64,000 nucleotides of DNA from Lactococcus carnosus (GCF_006770265.1 NZ_CP017194.1:1240001-1304000), one strand, 5' to 3'; positions 1 to 10,309 are shown, numbered from the stretch's first letter. A program made the numbers and translations. The notes: a model not told the origin generated them from the letters alone.

Positions 1-102
1 TGTGATATCTGATACGATTTCACCTTTTAAAACCATTCTAAATACACGTGGAGCGATGTTTATGTTTGACACAATCAGCATGTCTTCTTGTAAAATCATC
101 AT
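1..102 (-). CDS. pyrK: Dihydroorotate dehydrogenase electron-transfer subunit, N-terminal part
   Basis: Only the first 34 codons are in the window; the gene runs off the left edge. The translated start contains FRMVLKGEIV, which resembles the N-terminus of PyrK (the FAD/2Fe-2S subunit that passes electrons from dihydroorotate to NAD+ in type 1B dihydroorotate dehydrogenase). A Shine-Dalgarno AAGAAAGG lies just upstream of the ATG at 102. The PyrR-type attenuator and strong promoter directly upstream support a pyrimidine operon (pyrK-pyrD and perhaps pyrF beyond the edge). The family call rests on a short fragment plus context. Confidence 0.72.
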   Translation of the reverse strand, partial: MMILQEDMLIVSNINIAPRVFRMVLKGEIVSDIT

Positions 103-202
103 AACCTTTCTTAGCTAGTAGGCTTTTCATATCAATGAAAAGTTAGTTGGGTCGATATGCCTGATAACAGTGTGAGAACTGGACTACCTTTTCTCAGAAA
201 AA

Positions 203-290
203 TAAAAAACCGTAGAAAAATCCTACGGTTCGCTTTGATCTTGCTCTGCAACCTTATCACGCTCTCGGCATGACTTAAAGGACTTTAGAC
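203..290 (-). promoter_or_regulatory. PyrR-type attenuator leader upstream of pyrK
   Basis: Read on the minus strand, the leader has a GAGAG loop context (GCCGAGAGCGTGATAAGG, about 254-272), as in PyrR-binding RNA. It is followed by an intrinsic terminator: hairpin about 208-230 and a U-run at 202-207. Known mechanism: with UMP bound, PyrR stabilises the anti-antiterminator so that transcription stops. It is the least canonical of the three attenuators here, so binding is inferred. Confidence 0.72.
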
Positions 291-291
291 C

Positions 292-320
292 AGTATACCA
301 AAATTAGGGATAGATGCCAA
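292..320 (-). promoter_or_regulatory. Promoter of the pyrK operon
   Basis: The -35 TTGGCA (315-320) and -10 TATACT (292-297) are separated by exactly 17 bp, with a TG extension before the -10. It fires into the attenuator leader of pyrK. Confidence 0.75.
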
Positions 321-328
321 GCTATTTT

Positions 329-859
329 TCAAAGGTGAGACTGTAATTCATGGCGCAATACACCATATTTGACCGAATCATAATAACTGCCTTGCCAATA
401 TCTAACCTGACGTATCGTCCCTTCCTTGGTCATACCACTTTTTTCACTTACACGCATCATGGCTGAATTACCTGACCAGGTTGTCAGCCCAATATGTGCA
501 ATATCCGGATGACTTACAAATAACTCCCTAAGCCATTGACTTAGGACAAGAGAAGAAATACCTTTACCCCAATTTACTTTTTGATAAATTAGGATCCCCA
601 CTTCAAGCCATTTTTTTAAGTCACCATCAACCCAATAAGCTGATACTTCACCAACGATTTGCTCATTAACCGTAATGAGTTTATAGTGGGGATCATTTAC
701 TCGAGACCTCGTCTTACTGTCAAATGTATCAATTGATAAGATGGGATCTCCAAAATAAGGCCCGTTATAAGCCATCCATGCCAAGTCGGCTTTTTTGCCA
801 TATTTCAAGTCATAGCATAGACTGATATCTGAAGGCTGAATCTGTCGTAAGTTAATCAT
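329..859 (-). CDS. GNAT-family N-acetyltransferase
   Basis: A 176-residue protein of typical GNAT length, transferring an acetyl group from acetyl-CoA to an unknown acceptor. The acetyl-CoA-binding segment is seen as NWGKGISSLVLSQWL (about residues 96-110). The C-terminal MMRVSEKSGMTKEG (about 133-146) matches the RimJ/RimL-like subgroup, in which the motif N-x-x-S/M...V-x-EK-x-G-F/M is usual. The start is set by AGGAG about 9 nt upstream of the ATG at 859. It lies between the metal ATPase and the pyrK promoter. It may be co-transcribed with neither; no clear promoter was found. The substrate cannot be told. Confidence 0.8.
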   Translation of the reverse strand: MINLRQIQPSDISLCYDLKYGKKADLAWMAYNGPYFGDPILSIDTFDSKTRSRVNDPHYKLITVNEQIVGEVSAYWVDGDLKKWLEVGILIYQKVNWGKGISSLVLSQWLRELFVSHPDIAHIGLTTWSGNSAMMRVSEKSGMTKEGTIRQVRYWQGSYYDSVKYGVLRHELQSHL

Positions 860-890
860 CTGCAGTATCTCCTAACTTTCTTAACCCTAT

Positions 891-2687
891 TTATTTCCGA
901 TCCTTCAGTGCTTTCAAGGCGTAAAGAATAGAGACTGTATCGATCACTTCTTGTAATAAAGCGCCGATGATTGCAGGTAAAACACCTGTTGCTGCAATGA
1001 GCATCAAGGCGATACAGATAAAAATACCGATTAAGACGGCTTCTTTTGCCACTTTCATTGTTTCCCGAGAAATTTGAATACTTTCCGGTATCAAGCTTAA
1101 GTCATTTCTGAGCACGACTACATCAGCACTTTCACTGGCTACAGTTGCACCACTTGCACCTAGTGCAATCCCAACATCTGAAAGCGCAAGCGCTGGTGCA
1201 TCATTGATCCCATCACCAACCATGACCATCGGGCGATTTGCCTCTGGTAATGCCTTCAAAATCTCGATTTTCTCACTCGGCATTAATTGTGCATGAACTT
1301 CTGTTATGCCCAGTTCATCAGCTACAGTTTCAGCGGTTTTCAGATTATCACCAGTCAGCATCATGATGTGTGAAACAGCTAATCCTTTTAGGTTTTCAAT
1401 CACGTCTTTAGATTCAGGACGCACTTTATCTTCAAATAAAATCCGACCGATAAAAACATCATCCTCACTAATATTGACCGCTGTGCCACTTATTTTCTCG
1501 TCTTTGGTATTGGCAAATTTGGCACGACCAATGCGATATGCTTTGCCATTAATCACACCACTCAAGCCTAGACCTGTTTCTTCTGTCAAGTCGGAAACAG
1601 CAAGACGGGACATGCCTTTACTTTCTGCTAGTTTGACTAGTGATTTAGCTAAGATGTGATTACTTGCTATTTCTAAAGAATAAGCAAGTTGGAGCAACTC
1701 ATCTTCTGATAGCGTTTCGCTTTCTGGACGAATACACTTAACCTGTAAGATACCAGTCGTAAGTGTTCCTGTTTTATCAAAGGCGACAGTCTTAGCTAGG
1801 GATAATTTTTCAATCGTTGTCCCATTCTTAACTAGCAGACCATGACGCGAGCTACGACTCATCCCACCTACAAAAGCGATCGGTGCTGCAAGAATCAATG
1901 GACATGGACTAGCAACGACAAGTACCTCAGCAAAACGCGTCATATCACCAGATACGATCCAGGCGCCACCCGCGATCAATAAGGCGATGATGGTAAATGG
2001 CACCGCATAACGATCGGCCAGTCTGACAAATTCAGCGGGTGTTGCCTCACTTTCCTTAACCAACTGCACGATCTTCTGATATTGACTGTCTGATGCTAGC
2101 TGGGTTACTGTGACTAATACTGCTGTTTCACCATTAATACTACCAGATAAAACAGCTTCTCCTTTTTGTTTAGCTACTGGCTCTGACTCGCCTGTCAAAG
2201 ACGCTTCATTAAACCAGCTAGCGCCTTCTAAAATATCACCATCAATCGGGACAAGTTCACTTGGCTTAACAAGCACAACGTCACCAATCTTCATCTCTTC
2301 AATTGGCGTATCTTGATAGTGGTCACCTACTTGCTTATGGGCAATCGTCGGAGAATTTTCTAGTAACTTATGCAGTTCTCGACTTGCACGGTTAGCTGCA
2401 TAATCCTCTAAACTCTCTCCTCCAACAAGCATTAAGATAATGATTAAGCTTGCCCAGTATTGTCCAATAATTAATGTGGAAATAATGGCAATAATTGCTA
2501 ATAAATCGACGCCATAACGCCCACTTCGTAAGGTCTTTACCATCTCAATCAACATCGACAAGGCTAAAATCACCCCAACGACTGTCACTAACCCTTGTGT
2601 AAATAGTGGCTTTTTAAAGCCAAATTCTAATAAAAGTGCCAATATTGCAACACTAATTGTTAACGATAATTTTTGCCAGTTCTTCAT
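891..2687 (-). CDS. P1B-type heavy-metal translocating P-type ATPase
   Basis: A 598-residue membrane pump that lacks an N-terminal HMA or CxxC metal-binding domain and starts directly with membrane helices. Visible hallmarks are TGES in the actuator domain (about residue 165), the phosphorylation motif DKTGTLTTG (about 305), TGDN (about 445) and the hinge GDGINDAPALA (about 490). The transmembrane metal motif is SPCPL (about 260) instead of CPC, as in P1B-4-like pumps. The last helix, however, has LLQEVIDTVSIL where P1B-4 enzymes have HEGGT. The metal (Zn, Fe, Co, Mn or other) is therefore not predictable. The start has GAGGGATT upstream. Candidate operators precede the gene. Confidence 0.88.
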   Translation of the reverse strand: MKNWQKLSLTISVAILALLLEFGFKKPLFTQGLVTVVGVILALSMLIEMVKTLRSGRYGVDLLAIIAIISTLIIGQYWASLIIILMLVGGESLEDYAANRASRELHKLLENSPTIAHKQVGDHYQDTPIEEMKIGDVVLVKPSELVPIDGDILEGASWFNEASLTGESEPVAKQKGEAVLSGSINGETAVLVTVTQLASDSQYQKIVQLVKESEATPAEFVRLADRYAVPFTIIALLIAGGAWIVSGDMTRFAEVLVVASPCPLILAAPIAFVGGMSRSSRHGLLVKNGTTIEKLSLAKTVAFDKTGTLTTGILQVKCIRPESETLSEDELLQLAYSLEIASNHILAKSLVKLAESKGMSRLAVSDLTEETGLGLSGVINGKAYRIGRAKFANTKDEKISGTAVNISEDDVFIGRILFEDKVRPESKDVIENLKGLAVSHIMMLTGDNLKTAETVADELGITEVHAQLMPSEKIEILKALPEANRPMVMVGDGINDAPALALSDVGIALGASGATVASESADVVVLRNDLSLIPESIQISRETMKVAKEAVLIGIFICIALMLIAATGVLPAIIGALLQEVIDTVSILYALKALKDRK

Positions 2688-2724
2688 AATCCCTCATATC
2701 TAATGCCTAAAATCGACTATGACT

Positions 2725-2836
2725 AGTATAGCATAAAACCCTTTTGAATTAAGCATTTACTACCCTTTTTTCCCTATTTTAAAATTAAAGTAAAAGCCTT
2801 TTTACGTTACTAACAAAATAAGTAAAACCCTTTTGA
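2725..2836 (-). promoter_or_regulatory. Promoter and repeated candidate operator of the metal ATPase
   Basis: A -10 TATACT is at 2725-2730 (minus). The 14-bp sequence TAAAACCCTTTTGA occurs exactly at 2734-2747, directly upstream of the -10, and again at 2823-2836. A related copy, TAAAAGCCTTTTTA, is at 2791-2804. Each contains a near-palindromic AAAAnCCTTTT core. This looks like binding sites for a repressor, perhaps metal-responsive. No known box was recognised, so the role is inference. Confidence 0.45.
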
Positions 2837-2850
2837 CAATAAACTTTAAA

Positions 2851-5800
2851 TTAGATTGCTTGTGTTGTAAATGAACGACTTTCCAAAACTTTTAGCATGG
2901 CAGCAATCGTATCTAATGAGGTAAACAAAGGAACACCTTGTTCGATAGATTCCCGACGAATCAGCATGCCATCTGTGTTATGTGAATTACGATCTTTGCC
3001 CATGGTATTCACAACAGCTTGGAGACGTCCTGCACGGATGCTATCGACGATATTTTCTTGATTTAGGGCAGGTTCACCAATTTTAGCGATAACTTCTGCA
3101 TAGATACCATTTTCTTTAAAGTACTTAGCTGTCCCATTAGTTGCATAAATACCGTAGCCAATCTCGTAAAAACGTTTGGCTAAAGCTAGGGCCTCTGCTT
3201 TGGCATCATCAGCAACAGTGAAGAGCACATTACCAAATGTTGGTAAATGGAGGTAAGACGCTTCAAATGCTTTGTAAAGTGCTTTTTCAAGCGTCACATC
3301 AGACCCCATCACTTCACCTGTTGATTTCATTTCAGGAGATAGGTAAGCATCTACTTTTTGTAGCTTGGTAAAACTAAAGACAGGTGCTTTAACATGGACT
3401 TTGTCATCTTCTGGGTAGAGCCCATCTTCATACCCTAGTTCAGGTAACGTTTTACCTAGAATAAGTTGTGTTGCGACTTGTGCCATCGGAATACCTGTCA
3501 CCTTAGACAAGAATGGTACTGTTCTTGAGGCACGTGGATTCACTTCAATGACATAAACGGTTTCTTCAAAGATAACAAACTGAACATTCATCATGCCGAT
3601 ACAGTTTAGGCCAATTGCTAAGCGTTTTGTATAGTCAGCAATTGTTGCTTGCAAGTCAGCAGATAGATTTTGTGGGGGATAGACCGCCATTGAATCTCCC
3701 GAGTGAACACCCGCACGCTCGATATGCTCCATAATACCTGGAATAAGAACATTCTCACCATCACAGATGGCATCTACTTCACATTCTCGTCCTAAGAGAT
3801 ATGAGTCAACTAAAACTGGATGATCTGGACTTGCCTTAACAGCAGTTTGCATGTAATTTCTTAAGTCTGCTTCGTTATCTACGATTTCCATGGCGCGACC
3901 ACCCAAAACATAAGATGGGCGGACAAGGACTGGATAACCGATCTTATCGGCATTTGCTACTGCTTCTTCTTCATTAGTTGCCGTTGCACCGATTGGTTGT
4001 GGGATATCAAGTTCTTGTAGGGCAGCCTCAAAGAGTTTTCTATCTTCTGCACGATCAAGCGCCTCGACCTGTGTCCCTAAAATCTGAACGCCAGCTTTTG
4101 ATAACGGTTCTGCTAAGTTAATCGCCGTTTGCCCACCAAACTGAACGATAACCCCTTTAGGCTGCTCAAGATCAATGACGTTCATGACGTCTTCAAAGGT
4201 TAATGGCTCAAAATAAAGCTTGTCAGAAACTGAGAAGTCAGTCGATACGGTTTCTGGATTCGAGTTCATGATGATGGCTTCATAGCCTGCAGCTTGAATT
4301 GCTTTTACCGAGTGAACAGTTGCATAGTCAAATTCGACACCCTGACCGATCCGAATCGGACCAGATCCAAGAACGAGGACTGATTCTTTTTCTGAGCGAA
4401 CAGACTCATTTTCAAACTCATATGTACTATAGAAATAAGGTGTTGTTGATTCGAACTCCCCAGCACACGTATCCACCATCTTAAAGATTGGGACGATTTT
4501 GTTATCCAGTCGACGCTTCCGAACCTCAGCCGCATCAGTCTGCCATAAGTCAGCAATCTTGCGGTCTGAAAAGCCATTCCGTTTTGCTTCTTTTAGGATA
4601 TCTGGATTGAAGACATTAACTGCAAGCTCTTGTTCGATTTCGAAGATATGCAATAATTTATCTAGGAAAAAGAGGTCTATTTTGGTTAGACTATGCAATT
4701 CTTCTATTGTATAACCGCGACGAATCGCCTCTGATAGGTAGAATAAACGGTCATCTTGTGCTTTAACAATTTTCTCAACTAAGGCATCATCTGTCACGTC
4801 TGCTAGTTCAGGCATTTCATTATGATAGGCACCGACTTCTAGTGAGCGAACAGCCTTAAGAAATGACTCTTCAATCGTCCGACCGATTGCCATCACTTCA
4901 CCAGTCGCTTTCATTTGTGTGCCGAGACGGCGTTCACCAGACTCAAACTTATCAAATGGAAAACGTGGAATTTTTGAGACAACATAGTCAAGTGCAGGTT
5001 CAAACATGGCATAAGTTGTCCCTGTAACAGGGTTAATCATCTCATCCAAAGTCAACCCAACAGCTATTTTAGCGGCTAATTTAGCGATTGGATAACCTGT
5101 TGCTTTTGATGCAAGCGCTGATGAACGTGATACACGTGGGTTAACTTCGATGACATAGTAGTTAAAACTATCTGGATCAAGGGCAAGCTGAACATTACAC
5201 CCTCCCTCAATTTTTAGGGCACGAATAATTTTCAATGACGCATCACGTAGCATTTGATACTCGATGTCGCTCAAGGTTTGACTCGGTGCAAAGACGATCG
5301 AGTCTCCCGTATGAATCCCAACTGGATCAAAGTTTTCCATGTTACAAACCACGATCGCATTGTCTGCTGCATCACGCATCACTTCGTATTCGATTTCTTT
5401 AAATCCTGCGATAGAGCGTTCAATCAAACACTGTGTAACAGGCGATAGTTTAAGACCATTTTCAGCTGTTTCACGTAACTCTTCTTCATTATCACACATA
5501 CCGCCACCAGTACCACCTAGGGTAAAGGCTGGACGTACAATAATCGGATAGCCAATGACGTTAGCAAAGGTAACGGCTTGTTCCACCGTATTGACAATCT
5601 CTGATTCTGGAATTGGTTGATCTAACTCTTCCATCAATTTCTTAAATAAATCTCTGTCTTCTGCTTGGTCGATCGCTGAGAGTTTTGTACCCAGTAGTTC
5701 GATATTTAGATCATCCAAGATACCTGTTTTAGATAAAGACATGGCCATATTTAAGCCTGTCTGTCCACCAAGTGTTGGTAGAATAGCATCTGGTCGTTCT

Positions 5801-6039
5801 TTACGGAGAATACGTGTGACAAATTCGACTGTAATCGGTTCAATATAGACCTTATCAGCGATTTCTTTATCGGTCATAATAGTTGCTGGGTTTGAGTTAA
5901 CTAAGACAACGCTGTAGCCTTCTTCTTTTAAAGCGAGGCAAGCTTGCGTGCCAGCGTAGTCAAATTCTGCTGCTTGACCAATGATGATTGGGCCAGAGCC
6001 GATTACCATGATTTTTTTGATATCTTTACGTTTTGGCAT
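2851..6039 (-). CDS. carB: Carbamoyl-phosphate synthase large subunit
   Basis: At 1062 residues this is full length for CarB, which makes carbamoyl phosphate from ammonia (channelled from CarA), bicarbonate and two ATP for pyrimidine and arginine synthesis. Two homologous ATP-grasp halves are visible, beginning [18 protein letters not shown] (about residue 13) and [16 protein letters not shown] (about 558). Each has a glycine-rich loop ([23 protein letters not shown]) and VIEVNPR(V/A)SR. The C-terminal about 130 residues form the MGS-like allosteric domain, where UMP acts. The start overlaps the carA stop by one base (TAATG), so translation is coupled. Confidence 0.97.
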   Translation of the reverse strand: MPKRKDIKKIMVIGSGPIIIGQAAEFDYAGTQACLALKEEGYSVVLVNSNPATIMTDKEIADKVYIEPITVEFVTRILRKERPDAILPTLGGQTGLNMAMSLSKTGILDDLNIELLGTKLSAIDQAEDRDLFKKLMEELDQPIPESEIVNTVEQAVTFANVIGYPIIVRPAFTLGGTGGGMCDNEEELRETAENGLKLSPVTQCLIERSIAGFKEIEYEVMRDAADNAIVVCNMENFDPVGIHTGDSIVFAPSQTLSDIEYQMLRDASLKIIRALKIEGGCNVQLALDPDSFNYYVIEVNPRVSRSSALASKATGYPIAKLAAKIAVGLTLDEMINPVTGTTYAMFEPALDYVVSKIPRFPFDKFESGERRLGTQMKATGEVMAIGRTIEESFLKAVRSLEVGAYHNEMPELADVTDDALVEKIVKAQDDRLFYLSEAIRRGYTIEELHSLTKIDLFFLDKLLHIFEIEQELAVNVFNPDILKEAKRNGFSDRKIADLWQTDAAEVRKRRLDNKIVPIFKMVDTCAGEFESTTPYFYSTYEFENESVRSEKESVLVLGSGPIRIGQGVEFDYATVHSVKAIQAAGYEAIIMNSNPETVSTDFSVSDKLYFEPLTFEDVMNVIDLEQPKGVIVQFGGQTAINLAEPLSKAGVQILGTQVEALDRAEDRKLFEAALQELDIPQPIGATATNEEEAVANADKIGYPVLVRPSYVLGGRAMEIVDNEADLRNYMQTAVKASPDHPVLVDSYLLGRECEVDAICDGENVLIPGIMEHIERAGVHSGDSMAVYPPQNLSADLQATIADYTKRLAIGLNCIGMMNVQFVIFEETVYVIEVNPRASRTVPFLSKVTGIPMAQVATQLILGKTLPELGYEDGLYPEDDKVHVKAPVFSFTKLQKVDAYLSPEMKSTGEVMGSDVTLEKALYKAFEASYLHLPTFGNVLFTVADDAKAEALALAKRFYEIGYGIYATNGTAKYFKENGIYAEVIAKIGEPALNQENIVDSIRAGRLQAVVNTMGKDRNSHNTDGMLIRRESIEQGVPLFTSLDTIAAMLKVLESRSFTTQAI

Positions 6040-7127
6040 TAAAAGTCACCTTTCTCATTCTTACTAGCATCGATCATTTCCATAAATTCATCAAAAAGAT
6101 AGTCTGCATCGTGTGGGCCTGGTGCTGCATCTGGGTGAAACTGTACTGAAAAGGCGGGTAGGTATTTATGACGCACACCCTCAACTGATTTGTCATTGAT
6201 TTCGATGTGGGTAACCATCAAGTCTGTCTTGTCAATCGAGTCACTATCAACCGCATAGCCATGGTTTTGTGAAGTAAAATCAACACGACCAGTCGCAATT
6301 TCACGGACAGCATGGTTAAAGCCACGATGACCAAAGGTCATCTTACTTGTTGTCGCCCCATTTGCCATGGCAAAGAGTTGATGACCTAGACAAATTCCAA
6401 AGATTGGGAATTTATTTTGGATGCCACGAATCATGTCAAGTGCTTTTGGGACATCGGTTGGGTCACCAGGACCATTTGTTAACATGACACCATCAGGATT
6501 CATATCGATGATTTCTTCAGCTGTAATCGTGTGTGGCACAATCGTTAGGTTACACTCTCGCTTTGATAGTTCGCGTAAGATAGAGTGTTTGAGACCAAAG
6601 TCAACGACAACGATACTTCTACCTGTTCCAGGACTTGGATAGGCTGTCTTTGTTGAGACCTGTGCCACTTGATTTGTTGGTAAGACTGTTGCACGTAGCT
6701 GATCCTGGATATGTTTAATTTCATCACCAGGGTTAACAAGTGTTGCTTTCATGGTACCGTGATGGCGAATAATTCGTGTTAAAGCACGTGTATCAATCCC
6801 CGAAATTCCGGGAATATTTTTACGTTGTAAAAATTCGTCAAGCGACATTTGATTACGCCAGTTGCTTGCTAATCGTGCATGTTCACGAACGATGACACCT
6901 TTACAGGTTGGGATGATTGATTCATAATCATCCCGATTAATGCCGTAGTTGCCGACTAAAGGATAGGTAAATGTCAAGATCTGACCATTATAGGATTGGT
7001 CGGTAATCGACTCTTGATAGCCTGTCATACCAGTACTGAAGACGACTTCACCTGTCACATCTATATCTGCACCAAAGGCAGTTCCTTCGAAAATTGTACC
7101 ATCTTCTAAAATTAAAAGTCGTTTCAT
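6039..7127 (-). CDS. carA: Carbamoyl-phosphate synthase small (glutaminase) subunit
   Basis: About 362 residues, with an N-terminal CPSase_sm domain and a C-terminal class I glutamine amidotransferase that feeds ammonia to CarB. The nucleophile is Cys in [11 protein letters not shown]. The His is in [12 protein letters not shown], where the third triad residue is Asp rather than the textbook Glu. The ATG at 7127 is preferred over the ATG at 7142 because GAGG lies 5 nt upstream of it. It sits 103 bp after pyrB with no terminator between them, so pyrB-carA-carB probably form one transcript. Confidence 0.96.
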   Translation of the reverse strand: MKRLLILEDGTIFEGTAFGADIDVTGEVVFSTGMTGYQESITDQSYNGQILTFTYPLVGNYGINRDDYESIIPTCKGVIVREHARLASNWRNQMSLDEFLQRKNIPGISGIDTRALTRIIRHHGTMKATLVNPGDEIKHIQDQLRATVLPTNQVAQVSTKTAYPSPGTGRSIVVVDFGLKHSILRELSKRECNLTIVPHTITAEEIIDMNPDGVMLTNGPGDPTDVPKALDMIRGIQNKFPIFGICLGHQLFAMANGATTSKMTFGHRGFNHAVREIATGRVDFTSQNHGYAVDSDSIDKTDLMVTHIEINDKSVEGVRHKYLPAFSVQFHPDAAPGPHDADYLFDEFMEMIDASKNEKGDF

Positions 7128-7230
7128 TTTATCCTCTTTCATTGTGAACAGCTTATCTCACGCGTTGTAACCTGAGTCAGTAAGTTTCTGATGACTAGAC
7201 TGTAACTGATATATCGGTAGCTACAGCTCA

Positions 7231-8160
7231 TCATGCCTTGCCGTTTAGTATGGCTTCTAAAATTGCCATGCGCATGAAGACCCCATTATGCATCTGCGCG
7301 ACGATTCGAGATTTTGGTGCTTCCACCAAGTGGCTAGCGATCTCTACGCCTCGATTTACGGGTGCTGGATGCATGATGATGGCATGCGGTTTTAGCTTAG
7401 CGTATCGCTCAGTCGTAAGTCCGTAGTGTTCATGATAGTCAGCTTTTGAAAAGCTAGTGCCTGAGTCATGGCGCTCATGTTGCACTCTAAGCAGCATGAC
7501 CACATCGATCTCCTCTACCATGCTGTCTAGGCTAACATAGCGGCCATAAATATCAAAGGCTGGATCATACCAACTCTCAGGGCCTGTAAAGTAAATATCA
7601 GCGCCTAACCGTTTTAGCATCTGCATGTTAGATTTAGCCACACGACTGTGGGTGATATCCCCTGCAATCATGATTTTGACGCCCTCAAATCTACCAAAGG
7701 CTTCATAGATTGTCAGCAAATCAAGCAAGGATTGGCTGGGATGTTGGCCTGAGCCATCTCCCCCATTAATAATTGCTGATTGAATCGTTCTACTATCAAC
7801 AAGTTCTTGATAAAAGTTCTCATCAGTGTGCCTGATGACACAGACGTCAATGCCTATGGCACTCATGGTCAAGACAGTATCATAGAGTGTCTCTCCCTTA
7901 TTAACTGAGCTAGTAGAGGCATCAAAGTTTATCACATCTAATCCGAGTTTTTTCTCAGCAACCTCGAATGACTTGTGGGTCCTAGTTGAATTCTCAAAAA
8001 ATAGATTAGCGACAAAAAATTGCCTTTTAAAGTCTGGTTTAATCTGATGATGTTTCAGATATTGCGCACGTTTGATGAGGCCCATGACTTCATCATTTGC
8101 TAGCAAATCCATACTTGTGAGATGTTTGATTGATACCATACCTTGAGGTGAAATTGTCAA
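7231..8160 (-). CDS. pyrB: Aspartate carbamoyltransferase catalytic chain
   Basis: Condenses carbamoyl phosphate with aspartate, the second step of UMP synthesis. The carbamoyl-phosphate motif is seen as [13 protein letters not shown], with [12 protein letters not shown] and [12 protein letters not shown] further on. A TTG at 8160, nine bases after AAAGG, gives a 309-residue protein whose length before LTSMDLL matches streptococcal enzymes. A GTG at 8199 would add 13 residues without a good ribosome site, and an internal ATG (MVSIKH) is also possible. No regulatory pyrI chain is present, as expected for Firmicutes. It is controlled by the attenuator at 8238-8345. Confidence 0.95.
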   Translation of the reverse strand: MTISPQGMVSIKHLTSMDLLANDEVMGLIKRAQYLKHHQIKPDFKRQFFVANLFFENSTRTHKSFEVAEKKLGLDVINFDASTSSVNKGETLYDTVLTMSAIGIDVCVIRHTDENFYQELVDSRTIQSAIINGGDGSGQHPSQSLLDLLTIYEAFGRFEGVKIMIAGDITHSRVAKSNMQMLKRLGADIYFTGPESWYDPAFDIYGRYVSLDSMVEEIDVVMLLRVQHERHDSGTSFSKADYHEHYGLTTERYAKLKPHAIIMHPAPVNRGVEIASHLVEAPKSRIVAQMHNGVFMRMAILEAILNGKA

Positions 8161-8237
8161 CTTTACATACCTTTCACATTTTTTGTAGCATTCTGCCACT
8201 GACTAGAAAACCGGTTACCTTGTGCGACTCATGATAT

Positions 8238-8345
8238 AAAAAAATGGCTACCTTAAAGGTAGCCATTATCGTACACCTATAGTAAGGTGCAACGTTTTCT
8301 TAGACAACCTTCACAGCCTCACGGGACTGTTGTTAAAGGAGTTTA
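8238..8345 (-). promoter_or_regulatory. PyrR attenuator leader of pyrB-carA-carB
   Basis: On the minus strand, CCTTTAACAACAGTCCCGTG followed by AGGCTGTGAAGG (about 8305-8340) is a good PyrR binding loop. The intrinsic terminator is a GGCTACC/GGTAGCC hairpin (8243-8267) with a U-run at 8238-8244. UMP-bound PyrR would cause termination before pyrB. Confidence 0.88.
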
Positions 8346-8357
8346 TTCATTTGTTTA

Positions 8358-8386
8358 ATTATAGCAAATTAATTTTTAATTTTCAA
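8358..8386 (-). promoter_or_regulatory. Promoter of pyrB-carA-carB inside the end of pyrP
   Basis: TTGAAA (8381-8386), 17 bp, TATAAT (8358-8363). The -35 lies within the last codons of pyrP, so pyrB has its own start in addition to any read-through from pyrR-pyrP. Confidence 0.75.
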
Positions 8387-9653
8387 CAGTTTTCGGTAAT
8401 ATTAAATGCATGAGAATACCCAAGATGGTTGAAAAGGCAATTCCTGAAATCGAAATGCCAGCAACATTCAAGGTCAACCCACCAATGCCTGATACTAAGA
8501 TGACACTGGCGATAAGCAGATTGCGCTTATCATCGAAGTTGACCTTATTTTCTACAAGAATTTTCAGACCACTTGCAGCGATAACACCAAAGAGGGCAAT
8601 CGATACACCACCAATAACAGGTGTTGGAATAGAGTGAATCAGAGCAGATACCTTACCTATGAAGCTTAGCACAACCGCAAAGATTGCCGCACCTGAAATC
8701 ACATAGACTGAATGAATTTTTGTAATCGCCATAACCCCGATATTTTCACCGTAAGAGGTTACAGGAGGGGCACCAAAGAAGCCGGCTATGATTTGGGCGA
8801 TACCATCTCCAGTCAGTGTTCTCTCAAGTCCTGGATCTTTAAAGTAGTCTTTTCTTGTTAGAGAATTAAGGACCATGATATGACCAAAGTGTTCTGTCAT
8901 CGTCACAAAGGCAATCGGTGCCATTGTCAAAATGGCAGACGGATAAAGTTTGAAATGATAGTCAATAAACATGATGTCAAACTTAGGTAGGCCCAACCAA
9001 CTACTTCTAGCAATTTCGTCGAAACTGATGATCGTCATCCCTGTCAGCTTTTGAACGATTAGGGTGAAGATGTAGCCAACAATGATACCAAGTAAAATCG
9101 GGATGAGACTTGTTAAGCCTTTACCAAACATATTGAAGGCTAAAACTGAAAATAGGGTCACGAGTGCAATCAATAAGAAAGTCAGGTTGTAGACACCATC
9201 TCTATTCATAGCATCATTGACAGCTGTACCAGCAAGGCTAAGACCAATAACCATGACGATAGGACCAACGACAATCGGCGGTAAGACCTTGTCTATCCAA
9301 TCCTTACCGATAAACTTGACGATTAAGGCGACGATCAGATAAACTAGCCCACCAACTACCGCACCTTGTGCAACAGCGGCTATGCCATCTGATTTCATCA
9401 GACCTTGCATGGCAAGAATATAGGCAAAACTTGACCCCATATAGGCTGGGATTTTGTATTTGGTTACAGTCAAATGGGCTAACGTGCCTAGGCCACTTGA
9501 AAACAAGGCAATACTTGGATCAATCCCAACTAGAATAGGGACTAAAACAGTTGAGCCAAACATGGCAAAGAGATGTTGGAAGGAAAGCCCAAACCACATG
9601 CCAACTGGTGGCTTATCGTGTACATCATAGATCACATCGTTATTTTTAGTCAC
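8376..9653 (-). CDS. pyrP: Uracil permease (NCS2/nucleobase-ascorbate transporter)
   Basis: A 425-residue, very hydrophobic integral membrane protein with many predicted helices, of usual UraA/PyrP length. It imports uracil with protons. The family motif region is recognisable in PIAFVTMTEHFGHIMVLNSL (about residues 236-255, with the conserved glutamate of helix 8) and in FGAPPVTSYGENIGVMAIT (about 293-311, helix 10). It follows pyrR by 3 bp, so the two are co-transcribed and co-regulated by the pyrR-leader attenuator. Confidence 0.95.
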   Translation of the reverse strand: MTKNNDVIYDVHDKPPVGMWFGLSFQHLFAMFGSTVLVPILVGIDPSIALFSSGLGTLAHLTVTKYKIPAYMGSSFAYILAMQGLMKSDGIAAVAQGAVVGGLVYLIVALIVKFIGKDWIDKVLPPIVVGPIVMVIGLSLAGTAVNDAMNRDGVYNLTFLLIALVTLFSVLAFNMFGKGLTSLIPILLGIIVGYIFTLIVQKLTGMTIISFDEIARSSWLGLPKFDIMFIDYHFKLYPSAILTMAPIAFVTMTEHFGHIMVLNSLTRKDYFKDPGLERTLTGDGIAQIIAGFFGAPPVTSYGENIGVMAITKIHSVYVISGAAIFAVVLSFIGKVSALIHSIPTPVIGGVSIALFGVIAASGLKILVENKVNFDDKRNLLIASVILVSGIGGLTLNVAGISISGIAFSTILGILMHLILPKTVEN

Positions 9654-9656
9654 TGA

Positions 9657-10181
9657 TTAGTCCTCTTTCTTAATCAAGATACTATCAGCACCATCGATTT
9701 CAGAGACATGGACAATAATGGCTTCATTTCGTGATGTTGGAATGTTTTTCCCAACATAATCAGCACGGATCGGTAATTCTCTGTGACCACGGTCAACAAG
9801 AACTGCTAAACTAACTTTTGACGGACGACCGATTGCCACGATCCCATCAATCGCCGCACGAATTGTTCGACCAGTGTATAAGACATCATCAACCAAGATA
9901 ATTTCACGATCTGTGACTGAAACTGGAATATCAGTCGTGTCTTCATCTGTTTTAATATCATCACGAAATGGCTTAGTATCCAGCTCCCCAAGTGGGATTT
10001 CGATATTTTCAAGTTGTTTAAGGCGTTCTTGAATGCGTTTAGCAATGTAAACACCACGTGTTTTAATACCGACGATGACTAGGTTATCCAGCTCTTTATT
10101 ACGTTCAATAATTTCATAAGTGATTCGCGTAATTGCGCGTTTCATTGTTACTTCATCGATAATTTCTTTTGTCTTAGCCAT
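9657..10181 (-). CDS. pyrR: Bifunctional pyr operon attenuator / uracil phosphoribosyltransferase
   Basis: A 174-residue PRTase-fold protein, full length for PyrR. The PRPP-binding motif is [10 protein letters not shown] (about residue 90). PyrR binds pyr leader RNA in a UMP-dependent way and promotes termination; it also has weak UPRTase activity. The ATG at 10181 is chosen because GAGGAG lies about 5 nt upstream; longer in-frame starts lack this. It autoregulates through its own leader and should act on the two other attenuators in this window. Confidence 0.96.
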   Translation of the reverse strand: MAKTKEIIDEVTMKRAITRITYEIIERNKELDNLVIVGIKTRGVYIAKRIQERLKQLENIEIPLGELDTKPFRDDIKTDEDTTDIPVSVTDREIILVDDVLYTGRTIRAAIDGIVAIGRPSKVSLAVLVDRGHRELPIRADYVGKNIPTSRNEAIIVHVSEIDGADSILIKKED

Positions 10182-10204
10182 TATTTCTCCTCTATTTTTC
10201 AACA

Positions 10205-10290
10205 AAAAAACCCTGCACAAGCAAGGAAAAGATTCACTCTAGTCGACTTGCCTTGACGCCTCTCTGGACGATTTAAAGGTTTGTGGTATC
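10205..10290 (-). promoter_or_regulatory. PyrR attenuator leader of pyrR-pyrP
   Basis: The minus strand contains TTTAAATCGTCCAGAGAGGC (about 10258-10277), the classic PyrR-binding loop. It is followed by a CCTTGC/GCAGGG terminator hairpin (about 10210-10226) with a seven-U run ending about 10204. The same design recurs before pyrB and pyrK. Confidence 0.9.
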
Positions 10291-10303
10291 GTTAATTGTT
10301 TTT

Positions 10304-10309
10304 ATTATA
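10304..10309 (-). promoter_or_regulatory. Extended -10 promoter of pyrR-pyrP
   Basis: TATAAT on the minus strand preceded by TGA (extended -10). No good -35 hexamer is seen at the right distance. The start would fall just upstream of the PyrR-binding loop. Confidence 0.6.

Noticed and set aside
1306-5551. Plus-strand open frames opposite the ATPase and carB (for example 1306-1659, 4499-4714, 5339-5551)
   Set aside because: They lie fully inside well-identified genes on the other strand, have no ribosome sites and encode low-complexity peptides.
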